Below are positions 32,518 through 44,500 of a stretch of DNA of 64,000 nt, one piece after another. This DNA is from Spirochaetota bacterium (GTDB lineage Bacteria; Spirochaetota; Spirochaetia; Treponematales; Rectinemataceae). A model generated the notes under the pieces. The model made no database searches, was not told the origin of the DNA, and saw nothing but the letters and a program-made list of their open reading frames with translations. A program made the position numbers and the translations under genes. Each line of letters starts with the position of its first letter. Position 1 is the first letter of the stretch. The stretch spans positions 17,011 to 81,010 of the forward strand of contig JAKLFE010000014.1 in NCBI GenBank assembly GCA_022711355.1, read 5' to 3'.

Positions 32518-35500
32518 CTATTCGCAGTAGCGCTGCACGAGCTCGAAGTACTGGCCCGCGAAGCCGATCGAGACCGTGGGCGTGCCCCGCGCCGGGCTCG
32601 AGCCGCCGAGCACCTCCGCGCCCGTGCGCGCCGAGCTCACGGCCGCGTTGGCCGGCACCGTCGCGTACTCCCAGTTGGCCTGGAGCTCGGGGTCGGTCGC
32701 CGCTCCGCGCAGGTTGGCCACCTTGAGGCCCTTGTAGGTCTCCACGTTGCTCGCGTCGATGTAGGAGACGACGGGCCGGCCGGCGGCGTCCAGGGCGATG
32801 TCGCACCACTGGCCCACCGAGCCGATCGAGTCGACCGCGACGGGCTCCGCGGTGAAGCTGTAGGCCGTCCCGTTCCAGCTGCCCCTGATGTAGACCAGGT
32901 TGCCCTCGCTCTCCTGGTAGGCCGCGAGGTGCAGCGTGCTGCCCTCAATCTTCATGCTCACGTACTTGCCGATGGCGCTCCCGTCGGGAGTGGCCTCGAA
33001 CTTGGACCATTGGGACGGAGCCGTCGGGTTGGCGCTCTGGCCCCGTGCCACCATGAGCTTGGCGTTGGTCGTGTCGTAGTAGGCGATGACGGGCACCGAG
33101 GATGAGGCGTCTATGCCGATGTCGGAGAACTGGCCCACGTTGAGTGCCGGGACGGTGGCGAGGCTCGTCACCTCCTCGCCCGCGACCACGTACGCGCCGC
33201 CCGTGTATCCAGCGTAGTCGGTGCACCTGCGGGTGTTCGCCCCCCCGCCGATCGTGAGCCGCGCGTACTTCAGGCACTTCGCGAAGGAGTCGTAGTAGCT
33301 CGCGTAGACGTAGGCGGCGTTCGCGGCGACGCGGGGATTCTGGAACTGGTAGAGCATCTCGTCTATGCCGTCGCCGACGTTGCGCGCGTTGGCGTAGTCG
33401 TCCCCGAGGGACTCTATGACGTAGGAGGTCCCGTTGATGAAGACCACGAGGTCTCCCCACTCCGGCGAGGCCGCGGAGTTGCCGCCGTAATAGTTCTCCA
33501 GCAGGGCCACGACCCTCGAGGGGGTCGCCTCCGTCGTATAGCAGATATCGGTGTACTCGGGCGGGTCGTAGGTGGAGAAGAGCGAGGTCCGCGCGGCGCC
33601 GACCGTGGCGTAGTACGCGGCGGAGTTGCCGTAGTTGCTCCACGCCCCCACGAGCGAGGTCCCGTTCCTGCTCATCGAGGGGTGCTTGAGGTCGATGCTG
33701 TCGCCCGTCGAGGCCGCGTTGCCGAAGCGCTGCCCGACCCTCCAGAGGTCGAGGTAGCGGTCGTCGTCCCAGAGGGTTCCCGCGATGGAGCCTCCCGAGT
33801 CGAGCTCGCGGTTGTAGGCCTGGTCGTTGTCGTTCTGGTGGTTCCCGCTGTAGACCCCGTTCACCCTGACCATGAGCTGGCCCGACCAGGCGTTGGCCAG
33901 GGCCGGCAGGGTCACGACGAGCCTGGTCTGGGGATCGGTGGAGCTCGCGGCTGGGCTCGTGATCGAGGCGACCGCCTGCTCGGCCAGGTCGGCGGCGCGG
34001 ACGAAGACGTTGTCCCCCGCGGAGCGGCGGAGGTTGAAGCCCTCGATCGTGACGAGGGCCTCGTTGACCTGCATCGGATAGCGCCCGTACTTGCTCCGGA
34101 TCGTCGCGAGCCCCGTCCCGCCCCTGGTCACCGACTTGATGTAGGGCACCACGTCCAGGCTCTGGCCGACCGAGGAGCTGTGCGCGAAGACCTTGTAGGA
34201 GCTCCCCGCTGCCGAAGTCCCGCCCGTCCAGCTCAGCTGGCCCGTGGCCGCGTCGAAGGCCGAGAGGTAGCGGTAGTCGCCCGCCCCGAGGAGGACCAGC
34301 TGGCCCGCGGCTATGTCGCCGTTGCCGGCCAGGCTCGGGTCGGTCAGGCTGGTCGCCCCGCCCGCGAAGGCGGCGGAGCCCTCGAAGTCGTAGTAGTCCG
34401 CGATCGTGAAGCGCACCTTGACGTCGTGGGCGGCGACGCCGGCCACGCGGGAGCTGTCCCAGGTGAACTTCCAGTTGAGCACGTGGCCGAGGCCGGCGCG
34501 CCCGTCCCCGTCGAGGAGGGTCTCGGTCGCCCCCTCGTCCTCCATCTTCCAGTAGCGCGTGCTCCAGGCGTCGCCCCAGCTCGCTACCGGCAGGCCCGAG
34601 CCGCCCTCCGAGAGGTCGGTCGTCGTGCTGTAGACGGTGAAGGGCTGGCCGACGCCGCCGCCCCCGTCGAAGCCCGTGATGGAGCAGGCTATGTAGTAGA
34701 TGCGCTGATCGTCGTAGGCCTTCCCGTGCAAGACCACCTCGCCCGAGACCTCGGCGTCGAGGATGGTCGGCAGGTTGCCCGCGCTCCCGAAGGTCAGGAG
34801 GGCCCCGCCCGGGGACTCGCTCAGGGTGAGGGTCGAGGAGCTGGGCGCGCTCCGCACGTAGAAGACCTCGGTCGAGGCTATGGCAGCCCCCCCGCTCCGC
34901 GTGGGCGCGGCGCCCGTGTAGCCGAGGCAGACCATCTCCCCGACCTCGAGGCCGTGGCCGGCCGCCGTGACCAGGCCCGTCGCGTCGGTCGCGATGCCGC
35001 TTATGGGGACGGGGTCGATCCTGCTGTGCTCGGCGTACTCGACGTGGCCCTTGCCGGCCACCGCGTAGTCGGCGTAGACCGCGGCCGCTGGAGAGGAGAG
35101 CTGCTTGGCCGCGTCGTCGCCTCCCGCGCCGTACCGCCGGCCCAGGGGCGAGATCGCGGCGCTCGGGAGGCGCTCGTCGATGTCGACGACGCGGTCGTCG
35201 CTGAAGGCGCCCTCGACGTTGATCGGCTTGGCGTTGTCGTTGCGGTTGTTGATCGAGCCGACCGTCCGCAGGAGCCGGACGCCGGAGCCGCCCGAGGCCG
35301 CGATCGCCGGGCCGCCGGGCCGCGCGGCCACGGAGAAGAGGTCCGCGCCCGCGTCCCGCACGTAGTAGGGCGCGTAGTCCGCGATGCCGGAGACGGAGCC
35401 GCCGGAGCTGAAGCTCACGAGCTCGCCGTCGGCCAGGCCGTGGCCCGCCGCGGAGAAGACGCCGCCGGACACCGAGGCCACGGGCAGGCCCGAGGCCAGG

Positions 35501-38500
35501 GCCGCGGCGAGGAGCTCCCCGCTCTTGAGGCCATGGGGTACCGTGATGTACAGGGAGCGGCGATCCGGGTCCGCCTCCGTGACGCCGCCGCTCACGTCCT
35601 TGCCGGCTATCGTCAGGAAGCCCGAGCCGGCTATCGTGGCCGGGCCCGCGTAGGGGAGGTTGAGGCCGCTGATCTCGACCCTGGCCGAGCCCTGGTAGAG
35701 GGGATAGCGCCCCTGCCGGCCCGGCAGGGTGAGCCGGCCCTCGAAGGGATCCTTGCGCTCGACGTCGAGTATGTAGGGCACGACGTCCACACGGCTGGCC
35801 GCGGGGGCGCCGGCGTTGCGGAGGCGATATTCGGTTTCGCCTAACGCGACGCTGTCGTGCAGGGTCACCGTGCCGATGCCGTCGAAGGCGGTGGCGAAGG
35901 TCCAGGTCGAGCCCACGAGGAGGGCCGTCCCGTAGGGGATGGACTTCCCGCTCAGGGAGGCGTCGGTCAGGCGGGTCGCGTCGGGGCGGGCCGCCGCGCC
36001 CGGCGTGCCCCGGTCCTCGGCGACCAGCTCGAGCTCCCGGTCGGGCATGGCCCCGTAGGCCAGCTTGGCGCTGTTCCAGTCGAGCCGCCAGGAGACCGAG
36101 TGGCCGGCCTGGGAGAAGCTCGAGGAGCTGATCGCGAAGGCCCAGCCGTCGGCGGCGAAGGCCGCCGTCGGCACGATGAAGCCGCTGGCGAGCTTAATGA
36201 AGCCGGCCTCGGCCGTCCCGTTGGGATCGTAGCGCGCGACGCGGTAGTAGGGCTTGGCGAAGGCGATGCCCGAGCCCCCCGAGGCGGCTATGGCCGGGCC
36301 GCCGGCTTCCGCCGCGACCTGGAAGCCGTCGGCAGCGGCGTTGACCACGTAGTAGGTCGTCCCGGCCGCGATGTTCGCGATGGCCGAGCTCGAGGTGAAG
36401 GCGACGGTGTCGCCGTCGACCAGGCCATGGCCGGCCGCGGCGAAGGTCCCGCCGCTGAGGCCCGTGACCGCCGTGCCGCTCCCGATGGCCTTGGAGGCCA
36501 GGGCGCCGGCCGCGTGGGGGAAGGAGAAGCCGGGAAGGCGCGCCCAGAGGGCCGAGATAGCCTGGTCGTCCGAGGCCGAGCCCGTGAAGGACACCGAGCC
36601 GGAGACGCAGGGGTCGCCCGGGCCGGTCTCGATGTGGGAGGATGGGGAGGAGGCGTCGGCGAGGGGGGCGATGCTCGCCCCCGGCGCCTCGGCGTCCGCG
36701 ACGTCCACCACGAAGCCGAAGCTCGCGGAGACGCTCGGGCTGGTCCAGGAGTCGGGGTTCCAGCTGCTCGGGTCGTCGGGCAGGGCCTCGGTCGTGCTGT
36801 TGACCGTCTCATCGGTGGAGTCCCAGAGCTCGAGGCCCAGGGTAACGGCGCCCTCCCCGAGGGCCTTGAGCTTGGCCAGGGAGAGCTCGATGGTCTGGAG
36901 GGAGCCCCCGACGCGGAGCTTGCCGACCTGGACCGTCGCGGCCCCGCTCCTCAGGCGGTAGGCCAGCTGGCCGTTGCCGCCCGTGACGGCGAAGTAGAGG
37001 GTGGCCGGGGCCATCTTCACCTTGAAGCCGGTGGCCGCGGCCCCGGGCAGGGAGAAGCTGCCCGTCTCGCCCGTAGAAGGGCCGCCGTAGCTCCCGTCCT
37101 CGTCGAGGTCGCTGCCGAGGGTCAGGCTGCTCAAGACCTGGGGATTGTTGGCCACCCTCGTCGAGACGACCCGGTGCAGGCGGTTCCCCGCCTTGTCGTA
37201 GACGACGTAGTGGATATCCAGGAGGCCGTCGGGGATGTTGAGGGAGTTGATGTCGACGTACCAGCTGTAGGTCGTGCCCGAGGTCTGCTTGAGGTACTCG
37301 GCGTAGCCGTCGACGTCGTCGTCGTCCACCTCCGGCCCGCCTGCCGTGTCGTGGTGGGACTCGGGGGTTCCCGAGTCCTTGTGGTCGATCCGGATCGCGA
37401 CGTCCACGTAGTAGGCCAGGACGCCGGTCTCGACCGCGCCGCCCATCCAGCGTATCTCGCCCGAGGCCTCGTCCCAGTCCGAGATCGTGAGGGTCTGGCC
37501 GCCAATGACGATCTTCTGCCCCACGTTGATCATCGGGTTGCCGGCGATCGCCGCGTCGACGAGGGAGGCCGTCGAGGGCCGCGAGCTGGCCGAGCCGACG
37601 ACGCGCGGCATATAGGCGTAGTCGCCCGTCTCGGCGTAGCTGAAGAGCGGGCCGCCCCGCTCGGTGTAGGCCTTGGAGACGAGGGGGTTGTAGAAGCGAT
37701 CCTTGCTCGCCGTGCCGTCCTTGTTCCGGCGGACGAAGTAGGCCTCGACCCGGTCCACGTCCGAGCCGATGTCGTTGGCGGTGCCGCCGACCTTGGCCCA
37801 GTAGTCCACCTGCTTGACGGGGATGGCCAGGGAATACGCCGGCCCCGTCGGCGCGGTGGGCGCCTTCGTGTCGACGTTTATCCGCATGGTCTGGGCGCTC
37901 GAGAGGGCGGGCACCCGCACGTCCTCGGCGTAGAGCTCGAAGTCGAGGGGGTCGGCCGTGTCGGCGGGGCAGGCTATCTGGATGGCGAGGTCGATCCGCC
38001 TGTACTGGCTCGAGTAGCCCCCGGTCCCCTGGGACACGAATTCGAAGGAGCCCGTATCGCCCGCGTAGGCCGAGCCGTTCCAGGAGATGGACCTGGCTAT
38101 GTCCCCGGTCAGCTCCACCGTGTCGAGGGCCGTCTCCGTCTCGATGCTGCCGCGCAGGTACCAGGAGCCCGCGAGGTACATGCCGTACTCGTAGGGCAGC
38201 TCGTTGCCGTTGCCGGGGTCCGAGTCCGGGTCGAGCTTGAGGGCGTAGGCCGTGCCGATCTTGGGCACGTTCTTGTCGATGGAGAAGGAGGTGGCCGCCG
38301 ACCAGGGGCCGTAGGTCCCGTAGACGTCCTTGGCCCGGGCGCGGACGGCGATGGTCTCGGGGATGTCCCCGTCGGGATCGAATTCCTTCGCCGCGTTGAT
38401 GGTACGGTTCCAGTTGACCGAGCCCTCGGCGAGCTGGCCCTCGCCGCCGTTGTACCAGTCCACGCCCCCGGCCGCGTCGGCGGCGTCGAAGTCGCCGTCG

Positions 38501-41500
38501 CCGTCGCAGTCGATCTGGAGGTAGACCTGGCCCACCCCGTCGTCGTCGGTGGCGCTGCCGTAGACGCGGATCTTGCCGCCGTAGATCTTCCCTTGCTCGG
38601 GATAGCCGATCGAGGCCACGGGCTTGTCCCCGTTGGGATCGATGCGGAGGCAGTAGGGATAGAGGGTGAAGGAGGTCGCCGCCGTCGGGACGGCCCCGGA
38701 CCAGCCGATGGCGCCCGTCGCGGCGGCGTAGCTGGTCACGATCCGGGAGAGGCCGCCTATATGGACGAGCTGGCCGACCGCGACGAGGGGATTGCCGACG
38801 AGGGAGGCGTGCCTAAGGCTCGTCGCGCTCCCCCGCGTCGCGCCCGCGCCGGCGATGGGCGCGGTCTCGACGACGTTGCCCGCGTTGTCGGTCGCCGTGA
38901 GGACGAAGGGGAGGATGAAGAGGTCGGCCCCCGTCGAGGCGTCGTGGAGGGTCTGGACGTCGGTGTAGACCTCGTAATCCTGGTTCGGGCCGATAGCGAC
39001 CTCGTCGCCCGCCCAGCCCAGCGCGCCGGTCGCCTGGTTCCATGAGGAGATGGTCCGGTACTCGCCGGCGATCTTTATGGCCTTGCCCGCAGCGATGTCC
39101 GCGTTGCCGGCCAGGGCGGGGGCCGTGAAGCCCCGCTCCTCGCCCGCCGCGCGGTCGACCTTGCCCGAAAGGCAGGAGGCGTAGGTATCGATCTTGTTGT
39201 TGGTCCCTCCGGGTCCGTTGCCTGAGAGGAAGGCGATCGAAGGGACGAAGATGTCGTCCACGCTCGCGGGGGTCTTGGAGGCGTAGTTCAGGCCGAGCCG
39301 GTAGCTGAGGGAGCGGAGGCCGGAGCCGGAGCCGTCGTTGGCCAGGCCGCGGACGGTCAGCTCGCCGTTGACGACCTCGGCGTTGGCCGGGGTCACGAAG
39401 CTGATGGCCGGGGCCGTGTTGTCGATGGTGATCGAGCGCGTCGCCGAGGAGCTCAGGCCGGAGTTGTCCGTCACGTAGACCGCCACCGTGGCCGCCCCGT
39501 CGGCGAAGTCGGCGCTCAGGTCGATCTCGCCGGTGGCGAAGTCGTTCCCCCCGGCGGGCGAGGCCGGGTAGCTCACGGTCTTGTTCGAGGCCGGGGCGGC
39601 GGCGTCCTTGCCCGTGATGTCGACGCGCACCGACTTGATGCCGTTCTGGTCGGTGGCCGAGGCCTTGAGGGCGAAGCTGTCCGTGGGCCCGCCGAAGACG
39701 CCGGTGCCGGCCTTGAGCTCGACCTGGTCGCCGAAGTCGAAGAGCGGGGAGGGGCTCTTGTCGACGTAGACCGCCGAGCCGATCTCCGGGACGACCGTGT
39801 CGATCCTGAAGGCTACGGGCGGGGCGAGGTAGCTCTTCGCCGGCAGGGTCCTCCGCAGGACGCGGAGCTCGGAGGAGAAGCTCGCCGACTTGGCGTCGGT
39901 GGCGCGGAAATACAGGTTCTTGGAGCCGTCGATCGTCGACAGCTCGTAGCTCCAGGTGCCGCCCGAGAGGGCGAGCTCGGTCCAGCTCGAGCCGTCCAGG
40001 CTCACCTCGAACTTCGAGAGGCTCCCGTCGTCGTCGCTCACGACGCCGTAGACCGTATTCACCATCTTGAGGGTCGTCGGATAGGCGCCCCCGTAGACGA
40101 GGCGGAGATCCTCGCCGGGGCTCGCGATGTCGACCTTGGCCCCGGTCTTCGTCGTCGCGACCTCGAAGGCGCCAGCCGAGAAGCTCGCGGCGCGCAGGTA
40201 GTAGGTCGTGCCCGCCTCGAGGCCGCCGGGGAGCTCGTCCGCGAGGAAGCCCACCGCGTCCCCGGCCTTCAGGCCGTGGCCCGGGAGCAGGACGAGGTCC
40301 GCGCCGGGATCGACGGCCGCGGCCGTGCCCACGGAGTCCGTCACGAGGTTGCTCAGCTTGACCTCGGGGATGTCGCTGGCCTGGTCGATGGTCAGCTCGA
40401 GGATCGAGGCCGAGAGCGAGTAGCTCGTCCGGGCCGTATCGACCTCGCCCGACCAGCCGATGGTCCCGGTGGCGCTGGCCCAGCTGCTCACCCTCCGCAG
40501 GGAATCGCCGACGACGATGAGCTGGTCCAGGGCGACGAGGGAGCTGCCGACCAGGGCCGGGTCCCGGAGGCTCGTCGCGTCGGGGCGCAGGGCCCCCGTC
40601 CTGAGGTTGGTGTTCTGCGCGGCGTCGGCGGCCAGGGCGCGGATCCGCACCTGGTAGCCCGCGGCCGCCGCGTCGGTGTCGTAGTCGGCGGTATCGTAGG
40701 CCTCGGTATCGAAGTCCGCGAGGCTCCAGCTCGTGGTCCCGAGGGGGGCGGCGAGGGGGGTCCAGGAGGAGGTCGACGCATGGTAGATCGCGAGGGAGAC
40801 TCCCGCGAGGGAGCGCTCGTCGGAGGCCGTGCCCGAGATCGTGATCCGCTTGTTCACGATCGCGCCCTGCTCCTGCGAGCCGAAGGCGACGAGGGGAAGG
40901 GTCTTGTCCACGATGACGGGGCGGCTGAGCAGGGTCCTCCGGCCCGCGTTGTCGGTCACGCGGGCGAAGATCTCGTGGTTGCCGTCCGAGAGGGAGAGGA
41001 TGGAGGCCAGGGGGAGCTCGCCGCTGTAGACATCCCCGGCCTGCGAGACCGTATTCGGGTCCGCGCCGGCGAAGTCGCTGTCGCCCGCCCTGAGCTTGAT
41101 CTCGTAGATGCCGTTCGCGTCGCTGGCCCGCACGGAGACCGCGAGAGCGCCCGAGCCGTTGACGTAGGCGTTGGCCGCCGGGGCCTCGAAGGAGGCGCCG
41201 GGCGCGGCCCGATCGATCCAGAAGCTCCTCGAGACGGAGGCGCCGGCGTTGCCCGCCCGGTCGACCGACCTGGCCAGGACCGTCTTGCGTCCCTCCGCCT
41301 GGAAGGCGGGAATCGCCGAGCCCGAGCCGATGTCCAGGAGGGCGCTCCAGGAGCTCGTGCCCTCGGCGGAGAGCCAGCTCGCGCCCGAATCGTAGGACCA
41401 CTCGACGCGGGCGAGGCCCGAGCCCGAGTCCGCCTCCTGGCTTCCCTTGAGCTGGGTGCTGCCCTCGCCGAAGCAGGCCTCCGCGATCGGGGCCGTCACG

Positions 41501-44500
41501 CTCGGCGCCGCGGGGGGCGTCCGGTCGTAGTGGAGGCTCAGGCTGGCCTCGGCGCTCGAGGCGCTGGCCCTGCCCGCCGAGTCGTAGGCGACGACGCGGT
41601 AGAGGAAGAGGCCCTCGCTGACCGCCGCGTCGAGGACCCGGTCGTAGCTCCATTCGACGCCGGCGCTCACGGCGATCGTCTGGACGAGGGTATAGTCGGC
41701 GTCGGCCGGCTTCTTCTCCTCGATGCGGACGCTGGCTATCTCGCGGCTGTCCGCCGCGAGGCCGGAGAGCCGCAGGGTCTTGGAGGGAAGGTAGACGAGG
41801 CCCGCGTAGGGTATACCGTCGATGGCGAGGCCGCTCAGGGTCGGGTCGTTGAGGTCGACGCCGAAGTCGCGCGTCGCCTCGGCCAGGGCGTTGCCGACTG
41901 CGTCGGCCGCGACGAGGTGGATGGTCTTCTCCCCCTCGGAGGCCGCGCCGCAGTCGTAGGTGTAGCTCCAGGCGCTGCCGCCGAAGGTGGCGGCCTTCCA
42001 GTCCCCGGCGAGGGGGCTCGCGCCCTTGGCGGTCACGGCGATCGAGACGCTCGCGACGCCCGAGCCCGTCCCGTCCTCGGCCGGGCCGCCCAGGGTGATG
42101 ACGCCGCGATGCCAGTAGGCGCTCTCGGAGCTCGCGAGCGCCGCGGGGGAAGCGACGCCCCGCGAGGGCGGGGTCGTATCCAGCTTGAAGGTGAAGGAGG
42201 TGCTGCTCGTCCTGCCGGTCCCGTCCGTGACCGCGACGAGGAAGGACTTGTCCCCGTCGGAGCCGAAGGCGGCGGTGTCGACCGTCGTGCTCCATGCCCC
42301 CGCGGCGTCGAGGGCGACGATCTCGCCGGGGTCGGCGAAGTCGCCGTCGCCGTTCTTGTCGACGCTCAGCTCCCCGTAGCCCGCGCCGCGAATGCCGAAC
42401 TCGTCGGCGGCGGTCCCGCCGAGGGCGAAGGTCCCCCTGCGGTACTGGGCGTTGGGCTGGCCCAGCGCGAGGTCGGGGGACTGGGTGTCGAGGACGAAGC
42501 GCTCCACGCCGCTCCGGGCCCGGTTCGTCGCGGCCCAGTCGACCTCGGTCCCGATACTCCCGGCGTAGGTCGTGTCGCCGACGCGGATCTGGACGAGGTA
42601 GTACCGCTCCTTGGTCAAGGAGCCCAGGTCGTGGCTGAAGCTAACCGCCCTGCCGCTCGCGGCCGGCTTGCCGCTCACGGCCGCGAAGGAGAAGGTCTCG
42701 CCCGCGTCCTGGACCCCGTCGGCGTCCGCGTCCTCGGCGATGCCGATGAAGATCCTGTCCCGGTCGATCCCGTCGTCGTCCGAGGCCGTGCCGTTGAGCA
42801 CGAGGCCGGCGCCGAGGTTGTTCCCCAGGGACGCGCCGCCCGCGCTCAGGTTCACGAAGCCGATCTCGGGCCGATCGGTCTCCTGGTCGACCCGGATCCC
42901 GTCCGAGAGGATGCCGACGTTCCCGAAGCGGTCCACGGCGAGGAGCCAGAGGTAGTGCCCGCCGTCGCCCAGGGCCGCGGTGTCGACGCTCTCCGACCAG
43001 GCGTTCCTGCTCGCCCCCCCGTAGGCCGTCCAGGCCGCGCCGCTCACCGTCAGGTTCGCGTTGAGGGTATAGGCCGGGGCGGCCGGCGCCGTCGTCCAGG
43101 CGCGGTAGAGGCTCGCTATGCTGTTGTCGTCGACGATCGAGGCCTTCAGGCTCGCGCTCCCGTTGTAGGCGGGGGCCTTCTCGCCCGGGTCGACGAAATC
43201 CCCGTCGCCGTCCAGGTCCAGGCCCTCGTAGGGCGGGACGTTGTTGAAGGCGATGACCGGCTTCTTCGTCTCCACCGTCACCCGCCGCGTGAGGCTCCTC
43301 GTGCGCCCCGCCCCGTCCGTGGCCGTGAAGGTCAGCTCCCAGGTCCCGTCGTCGCCGTTCGTCGCCGCGTCCACCGGGAACTCGTAGCTCCAGGTTCCCG
43401 CGCCCAGGCTCGGCGCGCCGTCGGGAGCGTCGAGCCCGTCCTTCTTCCGCTTCACGCTCAGGGGGGCCGTCCCGTCGAGGCCCAGGTTGTCGCCGATCGT
43501 GCCGGAGAAGAGGATCGCCGCGTTGGTCTCCGCGCTCGTCGCCGCGTCGTAGGGCGCATCGAGGCCCAGGCTCGGGTCCGTGTCGTCCACCTTGACCGTG
43601 TACGACGAGACCGCGCTCTCATTCCCGGCGTTGTCCACCGAGCGGAGCTCCAGGCTGCTCGCCGCCCCGTTCGGGAAGGTGACGACCCCGCTCCAGTCCG
43701 TGGTCCCGCTGAGGGCCGTCCAGGAGGCCGCGCCGTTGATCCGGTACTCGACCCGAACCACGCCGCTCGCCCCCGTCCCGAGGTCCCAGGCGCTCCCGCT
43801 CAGGGAGACGTTGCGCGACTGCTGCCAGCCCGCCAGGGCGGCCGCGGCCGCCGGGGCCAGGGCCAGGCCCGGGGGCGTCTGGTCGACGTTGAACGCGAGC
43901 TCGGCCGGGGCGGCCGATTCCCGCCCGAAGACGTCGTAGGCGCGCACCCGGACCGTCCGGGCCCCGTCGCCCCCGGTCGATACGAAGGAAGCGGGGACCG
44001 CGTAGTCCCAGGTCCCGTCCGAGGCGTCGATCCGCTCCCAGCCCGGGCCGGCCGCGTAGACCTCGACGAAGGCGAGGTCGGGGGTGGCCGGATTCGAGTC
44101 GAGGTCGGCCTTCCGAAGCCCGTTGGCGTCGGAGGCCGTCCCGCTCATCGCGAAGGAGGCACTGCGGTAGCCCCCGCTCGCGGGCGAGCTGATCGCCACC
44201 GCCGGCCTGTCCCGGTCGACGAAGAAGCGCAGGGTATCGCTCGTCTTGGTCCTGCCCGCCGCGTCGGCGGCGCGGATCCTGAGCCGGTGCTCGCCCGCCG
44301 GCAGGGCGGCGAGGGAGTGCTCGAAGAAGGTGGAGGTGCTCGTCGGTGGGGAGCTCACCGAGGCGTAGCTCTCCGTATCGATGTCCCCGTCCACCGCCGC
44401 GGAGACGGAGGCCACCGGCCCGTCGTCGTCCGCGGCCCAGCCCTGGAGCTTGGCGTCGTCGAGGAAGAGGTTGGCCGCCGCGGCGCTGGCCGTCGCGACC

